64,000 bases of DNA. Origin: SKVR01 sp041642035 (GTDB lineage Bacteria > Bacteroidota > Bacteroidia > Bacteroidales > UBA7960). The stretch lies in NCBI GenBank assembly GCA_041642035.1, contig JBEPXC010000001.1, forward strand, positions 7,263 to 71,262, given 5' to 3'. The notes below the pieces were generated by a model. That model was not told where the DNA came from. It saw nothing but the letters and a program-made list of their open reading frames with translations, and did no database searches. A program made the translations under genes and the position numbers. Below, piece by piece: positions 1 to 8,678 of the stretch (its first letter is position 1; every line of letters begins with the position of its first letter).

Positions 1-1
1 T

Positions 2-718
2 ATCGTTGAAATGCAGAAAGCAAAACAAAGTTATTTCAAAGACCGTACCCTGTTTTACTCTACCTTTCCCATTCAGGAACAGGCACTAAAAGGCAAAAGC
101 TGGAATTATGAGTTGAAAGCTGTATTTGCTATAGCCCTGTTGGATTTCAGTTTTAATGATACGGAAAAAGAAAAACCTATACTCAATCATGTTCAGCTTA
201 TCGACAGACAATCATGCAAAGTTTTTTATGATAAGTTGACTTACATCTTTGTCCAATTTCCCAATTTCAACAAACGACTTGACGAACTGGAAACTCATCT
301 TGACAAATGGTTGTATGTGCTTAAGCATATGGAAAAATTTGATCGTATACCCGAAAAAATAAAAGACAAGATTTTTCAAAAAGTATTTAGGATTGCTGAA
401 TATCATAACCTAAGCAAAAAGGAACGTCAGGATTATGAAGATAGCCTGAAATACTATCGTGATCTTAAAAATTCTCTCGATACAGCCGAACAGGAAGGTT
501 ATATTAAAGCCGAAAATCAATACAAGCCTCAATTGGAAGAAGAGCGCAAGCAGAAAGAGGAATCCATAAAACGAGAAGAGATAGCCAGACAAAAATTAAT
601 CCTTGCCGTTCAGAAGATGTATAAGAGGGGATTTAACATCGATGAAATTGCAACAGACCTTTCGTTATCTAAAGAAGAGGTAAAGAATTTTCTTGACAAG
701 AAGCAGAACGTACTCTGA
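2..718 (+). CDS. Rpn-family recombination-promoting nuclease / PD-(D/E)XK transposase-like protein, 5'-truncated by window edge
   Basis: The reading frame is open from base 2 (I-V-E before the first Met at 11) to the TGA at 716-718, so the gene starts outside the window. The junction reads IVEMQKAKQSYFKDR, which matches the conserved IVEMQ strand of Rpn proteins (PD-(D/E)XK nucleases, often annotated as putative transposases), where the E and Q belong to the nuclease core. The visible part then follows the family plan: an alpha/beta core, a central helical region, a charged coiled coil at about residues 150-200 (EEERKQKEES), and a C-terminal helical segment (MYKRGFNIDEIATDLSLSKEEV) that resembles a small HTH. 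Known members act as DNA endonucleases that promote RecA-independent recombination. Family assignment is good; the actual role here is inferred. Confidence 0.8.
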   Translation: MVEMQKAKQSYFKDRTLFYSTFPIQEQALKGKSWNYELKAVFAIALLDFSFNDTEKEKPILNHVQLIDRQSCKVFYDKLTYIFVQFPNFNKRLDELETHLDKWLYVLKHMEKFDRIPEKIKDKIFQKVFRIAEYHNLSKKERQDYEDSLKYYRDLKNSLDTAEQEGYIKAENQYKPQLEEERKQKEESIKREEIARQKLILAVQKMYKRGFNIDEIATDLSLSKEEVKNFLDKKQNVL

Positions 719-831
719 TACCAGGGCAGCGGGATATTGCTAATATACGCTCTGTTTTAATTGGGGAATTTGATTGTTTTAGGTATTTTACAATCACAAT
801 TAATGATCGTAAAACCATCAAACCAACTTCC

Positions 832-3768
832 GTGCATACTGCTCACACATTTTACAGCCTCTTATATGGCACCCTCTCGCCCGAGGCATTGGTGGAAAAC
901 GCCGCTGCCCGGGGAATAGAAACCCTTGTGCTTACCGACATCAACAACACCAGTGCAGTGTTTGATTTTGTAAAAGCATGCATCAAACACACCATCAAAC
1001 CAGTGGTAGGTATGCAGGCGCGAAACGGCGACCAGCTGCTGTACACCTGTATTGCACGAAGTCACGAAGGTCTGCGCGAAATAAACCAGTTCCTTTCCGA
1101 ATACAACCTGGCTCAAAAACCCCTACCTGACCAGGCTCCACCTTTTGAGCATGTGTTTGTACTCTATCCTCCGGGCACCAAAGACCCGGGCATGCTGGCC
1201 GAACATGAGTTCCTGGGTATTGAACCTGCACAGGTAAGCCAGACCATCTACAAACTCTTTCAGGATTACCCGCATAAACTGGTGGCCCAATCTTCATCAT
1301 GTTATACCCACCCCGATGATCATGCCCTGCACACCCATCTGCGTGCCATCGATCACAACATACTGCTCAGCCAGCTTACAGTGCAGATGCAGGCATCTCC
1401 AAATAGCGTACTCCATAGTCCCGACACCCTGCAAAAGCTCTACCGCGACTGCCCTACCCTGCTGCACAATTCCGCAAAGCTGCTGGATCAGTGCAGCTTC
1501 GATTTTGATTTCAAGGCTCCGAAAAACAAAAAAGTATTCACCTCCGACCGCTACAACGACCGCCTGCTCCTGAGCAAACTGGCTCTCGAAGGACTCGAAT
1601 ACCGCTACGGCCGCAACAACAAAGAGGCCATCAAGCGTATGCAAAAAGAACTCGAGGTGATCGACAAACTGGGCTTCTCATCGTATTTCCTCATCACCTG
1701 GGATATCATCCGCTACTCTATGTCCAGAGGCATGTACCATGTAGGCCGTGGCAGTGGCGGCAACAGCATAGTAGCCTACTGCCTGCGCATTACCGATATC
1801 GACCCCATTGAGCTCGACCTCTATTTCGAGCGTTTCATCAACCCACAACGCACCAGTCCGCCCGATTTCGACATCGACTACTCCTGGCAGGACCGCGACC
1901 ACATACAGGACTACATCTTCAAACGCTACGGCCGCCATCATACCGCACTGCTGGGCACCATTAACACCTTTCGCGATCGCTCAGTGATTCGTGAAATGAG
2001 TAAGGTATACGGCTTACCCAAACATGAGATTGATGCCCTGGTAAAAAACCCCACCACGGCCAAAGGAGACCCCGTAGTAGAAAAAATTCTCTCCTACGGT
2101 GCCCGTATCCTGGATTTCCCCAACCACCGGAGCATTCACGCCGGAGGCGTGCTGGTGTCGGAAAAGCCAATCTACTACTACACGGCTCTCGACCTCCCCC
2201 CTAAGGGTTTCCCTTCTACCCAGTGGGATATGTATGTTGCCGAAGACATCGGGTTTGAAAAGCTCGATATCCTGAGTCAGCGGGGCATTGCCCATATACA
2301 GGAAGGGGCAGAACTGGTGCAGCAGAACAAAGGGATCAAAATTGATGTACATCAGGTGGACAAGTTTAAGAAAGACCCTGAAATAAACCAACGGCTGTAT
2401 CATGGTGAGGCTATTGGCTGCTTCTATATTGAATCACCGGCCATGCGCCAGTTGCTCAAAAAGCTCAAATGCAACGATTACATCCGCCTGGTGGCTGCCA
2501 GTTCCATCATCAGGCCGGGGGTGGCCAAATCGGGCATGATGCGCGAATACATCAAGCGGTTTCACAACCCCGATAGTGTTAAATACCTGCACCCCACCTT
2601 TGAGCAACACCTGGGCGAGACCTATGGTGTGATGGTTTACCAGGAAGATGTGATCAAGATCAGCCATCATTTTGCCGGACTGGGACTCGACGACAGCGAC
2701 ATCCTACGAAGGGCAATGTCGGGCAAGTTTCGCTCCAGGACAGAGTTTCAGCGTATCCGCGACAATTATTTTGAATCCTGCAAACAGAAAGGACACCCGC
2801 AGGCGCTGAGCGAGGAAGTATGGCGACAGATAGAATCCTTCTCCGGCTATGCATTCTGCAAGGCACACTCGGCCTCGTATGCCGTGGAGAGCTACCAGAG
2901 TCTTTTCCTGAAAACCTATTATCCCGATGAGTTTCATGTGGCGGTAATCAACAATTTTGGTGGATTTTACAATACCCGGGTATATGTAAATGAAGCCCGC
3001 CGCTTTGGCGCCACCATTCACCTGCCCTGCATCAACCACAGCGTAAGCAAAACAAGCCTTCGCAACCGGGATGTTTACCTGGGCTGGCAACACATCAAAG
3101 GGTTAGACACAAGCCTTGCCATAGCCTTATGCCGTGAAAGAGAACAAAACGGCCTCTACAAAAGTCTTCAGGATTTCATAAAGCGCACCGCCCCGGGCAT
3201 AGAACAGCTGCTGTTGCTCATCCGTTGCAATGCATTTCGTTTTTGCGGCAAAACCAAGAAGGAGCTGATGTGGGAAGCTCATTTCCTGCTGGCAAAACAA
3301 CCGCAGCGACAAGCAACACCCGCTATTTTCGAACAGGAAGAAAAGACCTTCCAGCTGCCACCCCTGCAGCACAATGCCCTCGAAGATGCCTACGACGAAA
3401 TGGAGTTGCTGGGCTTTCCCCTCACGCTCTCGCGCTTTGATATGCTCAAAACAAACTATCGCGGAGACACCCATGCCTCGGAACTGATGGTTAAACTGGG
3501 ACGAAAAGTTCGTATGCTGGGCGATCTCGTTACCATTAAGTATGTGCATACGGTAAAAAAAGAGTGGATGCATTTTGGCTGCTTCTTTGATGAGAAAGGA
3601 GAGTTTTTTGACACGGTGCACTTCCCTCCTTCGCTCAGGCAATTCCCCTTCACAGGCCAGGGGGTGTATCTTATTGAAGGCAAGGTAGTGGAAGAATTCG
3701 GATATCCCTCGGTGCAGGTGGAGAAACTGGGAAGGCTGCCGTTTAAAGCAGACCAAAGAATGGAGTGA
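832..3768 (+). CDS. dnaE: DNA polymerase III alpha subunit family protein (second, short DnaE type)
   Basis: A C-family DNA polymerase of 978 residues, clearly shorter than a replicative DnaE (about 1150-1250), so it resembles the additional DnaE copies found in many Bacteroidota and linked to translesion or repair synthesis. Domains in order: N-terminal PHP (1-220), palm with GRGSGGNSIVAY (305-316) and the catalytic aspartates in PDFDID (344-349), thumb/fingers (to about 750), helix-hairpin-helix region (about 760-800), and a C-terminal OB fold (about 890-970). The PHP start reads HTAHT rather than the metal-binding HxH, so this proofreading-like site is probably inactive. The start is GTG at 832: no in-frame ATG lies nearby upstream, and the family begins just at this motif. 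No imuA/imuB-like gene is adjacent. The symbol names the family, not a claim of essential replication function. Confidence 0.87.
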   Translation: MHTAHTFYSLLYGTLSPEALVENAAARGIETLVLTDINNTSAVFDFVKACIKHTIKPVVGMQARNGDQLLYTCIARSHEGLREINQFLSEYNLAQKPLPDQAPPFEHVFVLYPPGTKDPGMLAEHEFLGIEPAQVSQTIYKLFQDYPHKLVAQSSSCYTHPDDHALHTHLRAIDHNILLSQLTVQMQASPNSVLHSPDTLQKLYRDCPTLLHNSAKLLDQCSFDFDFKAPKNKKVFTSDRYNDRLLLSKLALEGLEYRYGRNNKEAIKRMQKELEVIDKLGFSSYFLITWDIIRYSMSRGMYHVGRGSGGNSIVAYCLRITDIDPIELDLYFERFINPQRTSPPDFDIDYSWQDRDHIQDYIFKRYGRHHTALLGTINTFRDRSVIREMSKVYGLPKHEIDALVKNPTTAKGDPVVEKILSYGARILDFPNHRSIHAGGVLVSEKPIYYYTALDLPPKGFPSTQWDMYVAEDIGFEKLDILSQRGIAHIQEGAELVQQNKGIKIDVHQVDKFKKDPEINQRLYHGEAIGCFYIESPAMRQLLKKLKCNDYIRLVAASSIIRPGVAKSGMMREYIKRFHNPDSVKYLHPTFEQHLGETYGVMVYQEDVIKISHHFAGLGLDDSDILRRAMSGKFRSRTEFQRIRDNYFESCKQKGHPQALSEEVWRQIESFSGYAFCKAHSASYAVESYQSLFLKTYYPDEFHVAVINNFGGFYNTRVYVNEARRFGATIHLPCINHSVSKTSLRNRDVYLGWQHIKGLDTSLAIALCREREQNGLYKSLQDFIKRTAPGIEQLLLLIRCNAFRFCGKTKKELMWEAHFLLAKQPQRQATPAIFEQEEKTFQLPPLQHNALEDAYDEMELLGFPLTLSRFDMLKTNYRGDTHASELMVKLGRKVRMLGDLVTIKYVHTVKKEWMHFGCFFDEKGEFFDTVHFPPSLRQFPFTGQGVYLIEGKVVEEFGYPSVQVEKLGRLPFKADQRME

Positions 3769-4275
3769 CATGCTGGGATCTCACGCCCCTCTTTGGTGCG
3801 TAAGATGCAAATAATGATAGAGGGTGAGCAGGATTAAAGATTCTACATATTCATATCTTTCTTCTACTTTTCCCTTAATGGAAAAGTAGCAAAAGATCAA
3901 GGCTGCCGATATTTTCCGACAAGTCTGAAGTTCACTCCGCTGGAAGTTTGAATGTCCCGCAAACTAAATTTTATTCATTGAACTTTATCTCGTGCTTTGC
4001 GGAACTGCAAACTTCCCAAAAAGCTCCGTTTCACTTCGACTTGTTACCGGAAAAGATCGAAGGCCGGAAAGGGGGCAGTGCAATTAAAATCTGTGTTATC
4101 TATTTAATCTGTGGTTAAATAATGATCTCTTCTTTGGCAATGCCTGACGCCACAAACCAGCACTGCACCCTTCCCTCCCTTCCTGAATCGCTGTTCAGGA
4201 TGACCGGGAGGGTCCCCGAAGGGGGGTTGGGTCAAAATCTGTGGTTAAAAAATGATCTCTTCTTTTAGAATTCAA
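3769..4275. repeat. Intergenic region with dispersed repeat fragments and a perfect hairpin
   Basis: No gene is seen. At 3864-3889 lies a perfect 10-bp inverted repeat (CTACTTTTCC, 6-nt loop, GGAAAAGTAG). About 3885-4060 is the reverse complement, with changes, of sequence at about 16115-16390: shared blocks include agcggagtgaactt, gacattcaaactt and gtttgcagttccgcaa when read on the minus strand. At 4108-4138 and 4236-4266 a roughly 30-bp direct repeat (atctgtggttaa then aatgatctcttctttt) brackets a third motif (4168-4235) that recurs at 13.7, 16.0, 16.5 and 20.3 kb (ttcaggatgaccggga). The region is a mosaic of repeats used elsewhere in this window. Confidence 0.65.
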
Positions 4276-4307
4276 CTTGAAAATGGGTCATAAATAAACT
4301 AACTTTG
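4276..4307 (+). promoter_or_regulatory. Bacteroidota-type promoter for the antitoxin-like gene
   Basis: CTTG at 4276-4279 and TAACTTTG at 4300-4307 are 20 bp apart. This fits the Bacteroidota sigma-ABfr pattern TTTG-N19-21-TAnnTTTG with one mismatch. Its -7 box overlaps a potential TTG start at 4305, which argues that translation begins at the ATG further downstream. Confidence 0.55.
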
Positions 4308-4319
4308 CTTCTATCAGCA

Positions 4320-4565
4320 ATGTCCAATTACTATTTGACAATCATTACAAATGCAATGAAAACAGATGATATAATTCTGGTAAAACCAGCCAACAAGAAA
4401 GAGATGGATGTAATAGTAGCTTTTCTGAACGCATTAAATATTGAATTTAAAGCTGCAGAAGAGAGTCTGTATGATCAGGAGTTTGTTGACAAGATCAATA
4501 AAAGCAGACAACAGGTGAAAGAAGGGAAGACTGTAAAAATATCGCTTGATGACATATGGAAATAG
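4320..4565 (+). CDS. Small antitoxin-like protein (DUF2683-like), upstream partner of a broken toxin gene
   Basis: The predicted product has 81 residues from ATG 4320; a second in-frame ATG at 4356 would give the 69-residue form starting MKTDDIILVKPANKKEMD. The body (helix KEMDVIVAFLNALNIEFKA, then a hydrophilic stretch and VKISLDDIWK at the end) matches the small antitoxin-like proteins that precede YoeB/RelE-type toxin genes in Bacteroidota; DDLW/DDIWK endings are typical. The stop (4563-4565) overlaps by 10 bp the ATG at 4556 of a toxin-like frame, the usual coupled arrangement, but that toxin frame stops after 15 codons. A good promoter lies just upstream. If the toxin is dead, this is a solitary antitoxin or regulator. 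The exact antitoxin family is uncertain. Confidence 0.6.
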   Translation: MSNYYLTIITNAMKTDDIILVKPANKKEMDVIVAFLNALNIEFKAAEESLYDQEFVDKINKSRQQVKEGKTVKISLDDIWK

Positions 4566-4603
4566 AATATGCAGAACAGGCTGCTGAAGATTTAAAGTAT
4601 TGA
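4556..4603 (+). pseudogene. Truncated YoeB/RelE-type toxin start
   Basis: The frame starting at ATG 4556 reads MEIEYAEQAAEDLKY and then TGA. This is a close match to the first strand and helix of Txe/YoeB-like toxins, which run on as KYW then a lysine-rich turn. The stop stands where the conserved Trp codon TGG is expected, and translation past it (NKTHVKILPHR) no longer resembles the family, so the rest appears lost rather than merely interrupted. The frame overlaps the antitoxin-like gene in the way intact toxin-antitoxin pairs do. Confidence 0.55.
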
Positions 4604-4990
4604 AATAAAACGCATGTGAAAATCCTTCCGCACAGAATAGCTACTACCTACAATATAATCCATATCTTATTTTATAGTCAATTTTGTCAATATTTCACTT
4701 AATTTATCCTTAAGTAAATATTTTCCCTGCTTAGTCTTGGCCTGGCTATGGTTACCTGCCTGATAATGATGTATCTTCTGGGCCTGAACATCTCATAAAT
4801 ACACTCTATACGCCCAAGGCTGTGTACACCCGACTCTAATCCTTATCCGACTGTCCTCTCCCGAACACCAGATGTTCATTATCAGTCACTTTACCCCTCA
4901 GGTATAATTTATTAAAATCCTACATTATAATATATTATGTGTTTTGGCATAATATTTATGTGCTCTATTGCTAAAAAAAGCAAAATTCCA
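4604..4990. other. Intergenic stretch without a recognised gene
   Basis: AT-rich sequence between the toxin remnant and the permease gene. No tRNA, convincing hairpin terminator or coding remnant was found. It presumably carries the promoter of the downstream permease gene, but I could not pick out a convincing TAnnTTTG box. Confidence 0.4.
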
Positions 4991-7399
4991 ATGGTAAAAT
5001 ATAACGTAGGATTGGCCTTTCGCAATCTAAGGAACAAAGGGGGCTATTATGCCATTAACATAACCGGACTGGCCATTGGACTGGCCGCCTGTTTAATGAT
5101 CACGCATTATGTAAAGTTTCACGAGAGCTTCGACACCTATCAGCCCGACAGTGAAAACATTTACCGCATACAATACTCCCGATGGTCGGAAGAAGGGGGC
5201 GACAGAGTGGAGTTTGCTTCTGCAACGCCCATCATTGGTAAGGCCATGAAAGAAAACATTCCCGGCATTGAAATGCAGGGACAGGCCTTCAGGCAAGAAG
5301 GCGTTTACTCACATGAGGATCGTTTTTTTGAGGAAACACGCGCCTTTTATGCCGAAACCGACCTGCTTACCTTGTTGGGAATCAATATCGTGGAGGGAGA
5401 AAAAATTAATGTGCTCGACAGGCCGGCAACAGCAGCCTTATCCCAATCAGCAGCCCGGAAATATTTCGGCAACGAAGCGGCCATAGGCAAAACCTTCTAT
5501 CACAACAACAGGGATCTTTACGAAGTCGTGTCGGTGTTTGAAGACATCCCGGCCAACAGCCACTTCAAGGCAGATATACTCATGTCTATGGAAACCTGGA
5601 AACAGCGCAATCCCAACCTGTTTCAGCAAGGCTATATCTACAGCGGGTTTTACAACTACATAAAACTGAGCGAGAATGCCCTTCCGGATAGCATCTATCA
5701 AAAAACGGCACAATATGTAGAAAAAGAATACGGAGAAGCATTGCAGGCGGGCAAGCTTAAAATGGGTTTTGAGTTACAACCCCTGGAGGATATTCATCTG
5801 CATTCGCATCTGATGCATGAGCTGGAACTAAATGGCAATGCCGCTTCCATAAGCTATCTTAAAATCATCGCCTGGTTCATACTGATCATCGCCTGGGTAA
5901 ATTTCTTTAATCTTTCTACCATTACCTCCATCAGAAGGTTGAGAGAGATAACCATCAGAAAAGTCAACGGAGCATCCCGATGGCAGCTGTTGGTTCAACT
6001 ACTCACCGAATCGGCAGTCATAAACCTCTTTGCCATTTTCGTGGCCCTGCTGTTGTTTGAGAGCATATCACCGGCATTTTTTAATTTCACTGATCTGCCC
6101 GCCAGCACTCCGGTGTGGAACCAACGGTGGGTTTACTATCTACTCATCTTTGCCTTTATTGTAGGCACTTTCTCGGCAGGGGTGTATTCGGTAACCGGAA
6201 TTCCTTCTTCGCGACTGACCGAAATGCTAAAGGGAGCAACCAACTCCGTCAGGGGTAAAAGAACCATGCGCAAAGTGCTGCTTACCATACAGTTTGTCAT
6301 TGCCATCGGACTTATAGCGGGCACCATTACCATTTTCCGGCAATATGCCCTTATCTCCGGCCAATCGCCCGGGTTTAGACTCGAAAATATGATGGTTATG
6401 AATGCCCCTTTACTCCAGGATTCGGTTGCTCTAAGCAAGTTTCAGGCTATGAAAAAGGAATTATCGCAAATTCCTGAGCTTACAGGGGTAGCCTATTCGT
6501 CTATCATACCCGGCAAGCCCAATATGTATAATCGTGGCGGCGTTTACCAGTACGGGCAGGATTACACCTCAGGTAAAAACTACAGAATAACCGACACCGA
6601 CGAAAACTTCTTTAAGGTATATGGCATAAAGATTCTTGCCGGGGAAGATTTTACCGGTTATGCCGATATCGACCGGCAAAGGATTTTAATGAATGCCTAT
6701 GGTGCACAGTGGATGGGCTTCGAAAGCATTGATGATGCCGTGGGCAAACAAATCGTGCTGGAAAATGAAGTACTCACCATCTCAGGTATAGTAGACGATT
6801 TCCATCAGTTAACTCCAAGGGAGGCCATTGAACCCCAGATATTTCGTATCCCTAGGAGACATAAAGGTTATCTTACTGCCGGATTGACTACACACGATCA
6901 TAATGTAGTCAAAGAGAAAGTGGAGAAAATATACAGCTCTTTTTTTCCTGCCAGTCCATTTGAAACCTTTCTCCTGGAAGACTTTTATAACAGCCAAAAC
7001 CTAGGAGAAAAGAGATTTGGCGTGGTATTTCTGTTGTTTTCCATCCTGGTGATTTTAATCACCATCCTGGGATTGATGGGCCTGGCAGCCTATACGGCAG
7101 AGCAAAAGCGCAAAGAGATAGGCATCCGTAAAGTGTTGGGCGCAAATTCGCTCAGCATTTTCCAGCTTCTGTTTAAAGATTATATTTACTTGTGGATATT
7201 GGGAGCGGCCGTGGCTCTTCCAACCGCGTATATACTGGTAGAAAAATGGCTCGATTCGTATGCGGTTCGTATCTCACCCGATTACTGGTTTTATGTTATT
7301 CCACTTACCATCGTAATCGTGGTAGCACTAACAACCGTATTCCTTCAATCCATGAAGCTTCTTAAGATGAATCCTGCAGAGAATATCAGGACAGAATAA
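4991..7399 (+). CDS. FtsX/MacB-like ABC transporter permease
   Basis: An inner-membrane permease of about 802 residues with two FtsX-type halves. The N-terminus (MVKYNVGLAFRNLRNKGGYYAINITGL) is the cytoplasmic lead and first membrane helix. A large periplasmic MacB-like domain follows (residues about 45-275), then three helices with the EITIRKVNGASRWQL cytoplasmic loop, a second lead and periplasmic region (about 415-660), and three C-terminal helices with the equivalent KEIGIRKVLGANSLSI motif. ATG 4991 is preferred over 4937 because family members begin with this short basic lead; the extra 18 residues have no family match. Proteins of this kind usually pair with an ABC ATPase and act in export or envelope stress; none is adjacent, so the substrate is unknown. 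Confidence 0.85.
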   Translation: MVKYNVGLAFRNLRNKGGYYAINITGLAIGLAACLMITHYVKFHESFDTYQPDSENIYRIQYSRWSEEGGDRVEFASATPIIGKAMKENIPGIEMQGQAFRQEGVYSHEDRFFEETRAFYAETDLLTLLGINIVEGEKINVLDRPATAALSQSAARKYFGNEAAIGKTFYHNNRDLYEVVSVFEDIPANSHFKADILMSMETWKQRNPNLFQQGYIYSGFYNYIKLSENALPDSIYQKTAQYVEKEYGEALQAGKLKMGFELQPLEDIHLHSHLMHELELNGNAASISYLKIIAWFILIIAWVNFFNLSTITSIRRLREITIRKVNGASRWQLLVQLLTESAVINLFAIFVALLLFESISPAFFNFTDLPASTPVWNQRWVYYLLIFAFIVGTFSAGVYSVTGIPSSRLTEMLKGATNSVRGKRTMRKVLLTIQFVIAIGLIAGTITIFRQYALISGQSPGFRLENMMVMNAPLLQDSVALSKFQAMKKELSQIPELTGVAYSSIIPGKPNMYNRGGVYQYGQDYTSGKNYRITDTDENFFKVYGIKILAGEDFTGYADIDRQRILMNAYGAQWMGFESIDDAVGKQIVLENEVLTISGIVDDFHQLTPREAIEPQIFRIPRRHKGYLTAGLTTHDHNVVKEKVEKIYSSFFPASPFETFLLEDFYNSQNLGEKRFGVVFLLFSILVILITILGLMGLAAYTAEQKRKEIGIRKVLGANSLSIFQLLFKDYIYLWILGAAVALPTAYILVEKWLDSYAVRISPDYWFYVIPLTIVIVVALTTVFLQSMKLLKMNPAENIRTE

Positions 7400-7657
7400 T
7401 ACTGCAATGGCCAGGTATTATCGTTTTTTTCTAACGAACAGGGATAACTTTACCCTATTGGAGCATTAGATTATAGACAAAAAGGCAGACGTGTCGCTGA
7501 TCAAAAAAGAGGTTAATGGCCTTAGGGTTATTGGTGATCGGGAGAGGCACAAGCCGGGGAGACAAAATTTATCGTGCGCTGGCCTAGATTTGTTGCCGCA
7601 TTGCATGATTGATTTGCCCTGGTTGCAACCCCTCCATTCATCAAAGTTCATTTTCAC
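7400..7657. other. Intergenic stretch upstream of nadA
   Basis: No supported gene; short open frames on both strands look like chance. No stable terminator hairpin was found after the permease gene. Nothing else recognisable before the nadA promoter. Confidence 0.35.
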
Positions 7658-7689
7658 TTTTACTTGTTCTTAATAAATTAGTATTTTTG
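7658..7689 (+). promoter_or_regulatory. Probable promoter of nadABC
   Basis: TATTTTTG at 7682-7689 is a perfect TAnnTTTG -7 box. TTTT at 7658-7661 sits 20 bp upstream in the -33 position (consensus TTTG). The distance to the nadA ATG (7745) leaves a leader of roughly 50 nt. No riboswitch-like fold was recognised in it. Confidence 0.5.
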
Positions 7690-7744
7690 CTCCCTGATTT
7701 AGGGCAGAGAATGGTAATCTGCCTTTGTAGTTTAAAGTAAGAAA

Positions 7745-8656
7745 ATGTCTTTTAATAAAACCCAGGAAGAGATTCTCCGCTTAAAAGAAGAGAAAAACGC
7801 CGTTATTCTGGCTCATTATTACCAGGTTCCCGATGTTCAGGACATTGCTGATCATGTGGGTGATTCGTTTGCCCTGAGCAAGCTGGCTGCCGAACTACCT
7901 CATCCACTTATCGTTTTCTGTGGGGTGAGCTTTATGGCTGAAACTGCCAAAATACTAAGTCCTGAAAAAACGGTACTGTTGCCCGTGCCCCAGGCCGGAT
8001 GCCCTATGGCAGATATGGTTACGGCACAGGATGTTATTGAGCTAAAGAATAACCACCCCGATGCTGCCGTGGTCAGTTATGTCAATTCCTCCACCGAGAT
8101 AAAAGCCCTGAGTGATATCTGCTGCACATCGGCCAATGCGGTAAAAATTATCCGCTCCTTACCCCATAAGAAAATCATCTTCCTGCCCGATGAAAACCTG
8201 GGATCGTATGCGGCAAGCCAGATACCAGAAAAGGAATTTGTTCTTTTCAAGGGGTATTGTCCGGTTCATGAAGAGGTAATGGCCATCGATGTAAAAATAG
8301 CCAAAGAGTCAACCCCCGGTGCATTATTTGTGGTGCATCCCGAATGCCGCCCTGACGTACTCCAGCAGGCTGATTTTGTCGGTAGTACCGGGCAAATGCT
8401 CAGCTTTATCGAAAAGAGTGCCCACGATTCCTTTATCGTGGGAACCGAAATGGGCATCCTGCACCCGCTGAAGAAAAAACATCCTGAGAAGAAGTTTGTA
8501 AGCCTCACACCACGTTTCATTTGCCCCAATATGAAGAAAACCGGTATTGCCCATGTGCTGAGGAGCTTACAAAATATGAGTCATCCAATAGAAATGGATA
8601 AAGAGTTAATGGATAAGGCACGTATCCCCTTGATGCGCATGTTGGAGGTAAACTAA
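7745..8656 (+). CDS. nadA: Quinolinate synthase
   Basis: Condenses iminoaspartate with dihydroxyacetone phosphate to quinolinate, the second step of NAD synthesis from aspartate, in the cytoplasm. At 303 residues it has the usual length of the short, three-cysteine class. The three [4Fe-4S] ligands are recognisable as Cys86 (AGCPMADM), Cys172 (GYCPVHEE) and Cys260 (FICPNMKKT). Other family signatures are ILAHYYQVPDVQDIADHVGDS near the N-terminus, FCGVSFMAETAKIL, FLPDENLG, and HPECRPDV. nadB follows after a 22-nt gap and nadC after that, so the three genes form one pathway operon driven from the TAnnTTTG promoter upstream. Confidence 0.97.
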   Translation: MSFNKTQEEILRLKEEKNAVILAHYYQVPDVQDIADHVGDSFALSKLAAELPHPLIVFCGVSFMAETAKILSPEKTVLLPVPQAGCPMADMVTAQDVIELKNNHPDAAVVSYVNSSTEIKALSDICCTSANAVKIIRSLPHKKIIFLPDENLGSYAASQIPEKEFVLFKGYCPVHEEVMAIDVKIAKESTPGALFVVHPECRPDVLQQADFVGSTGQMLSFIEKSAHDSFIVGTEMGILHPLKKKHPEKKFVSLTPRFICPNMKKTGIAHVLRSLQNMSHPIEMDKELMDKARIPLMRMLEVN

Positions 8657-8678
8657 ATATATACAAGCTTTGTGGCCC

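Noticed and set aside
3127..3771. Long minus-strand open frame opposite dnaE
   Set aside because: It mirrors the codon pattern of a well-supported polymerase gene and has no recognisable domains.
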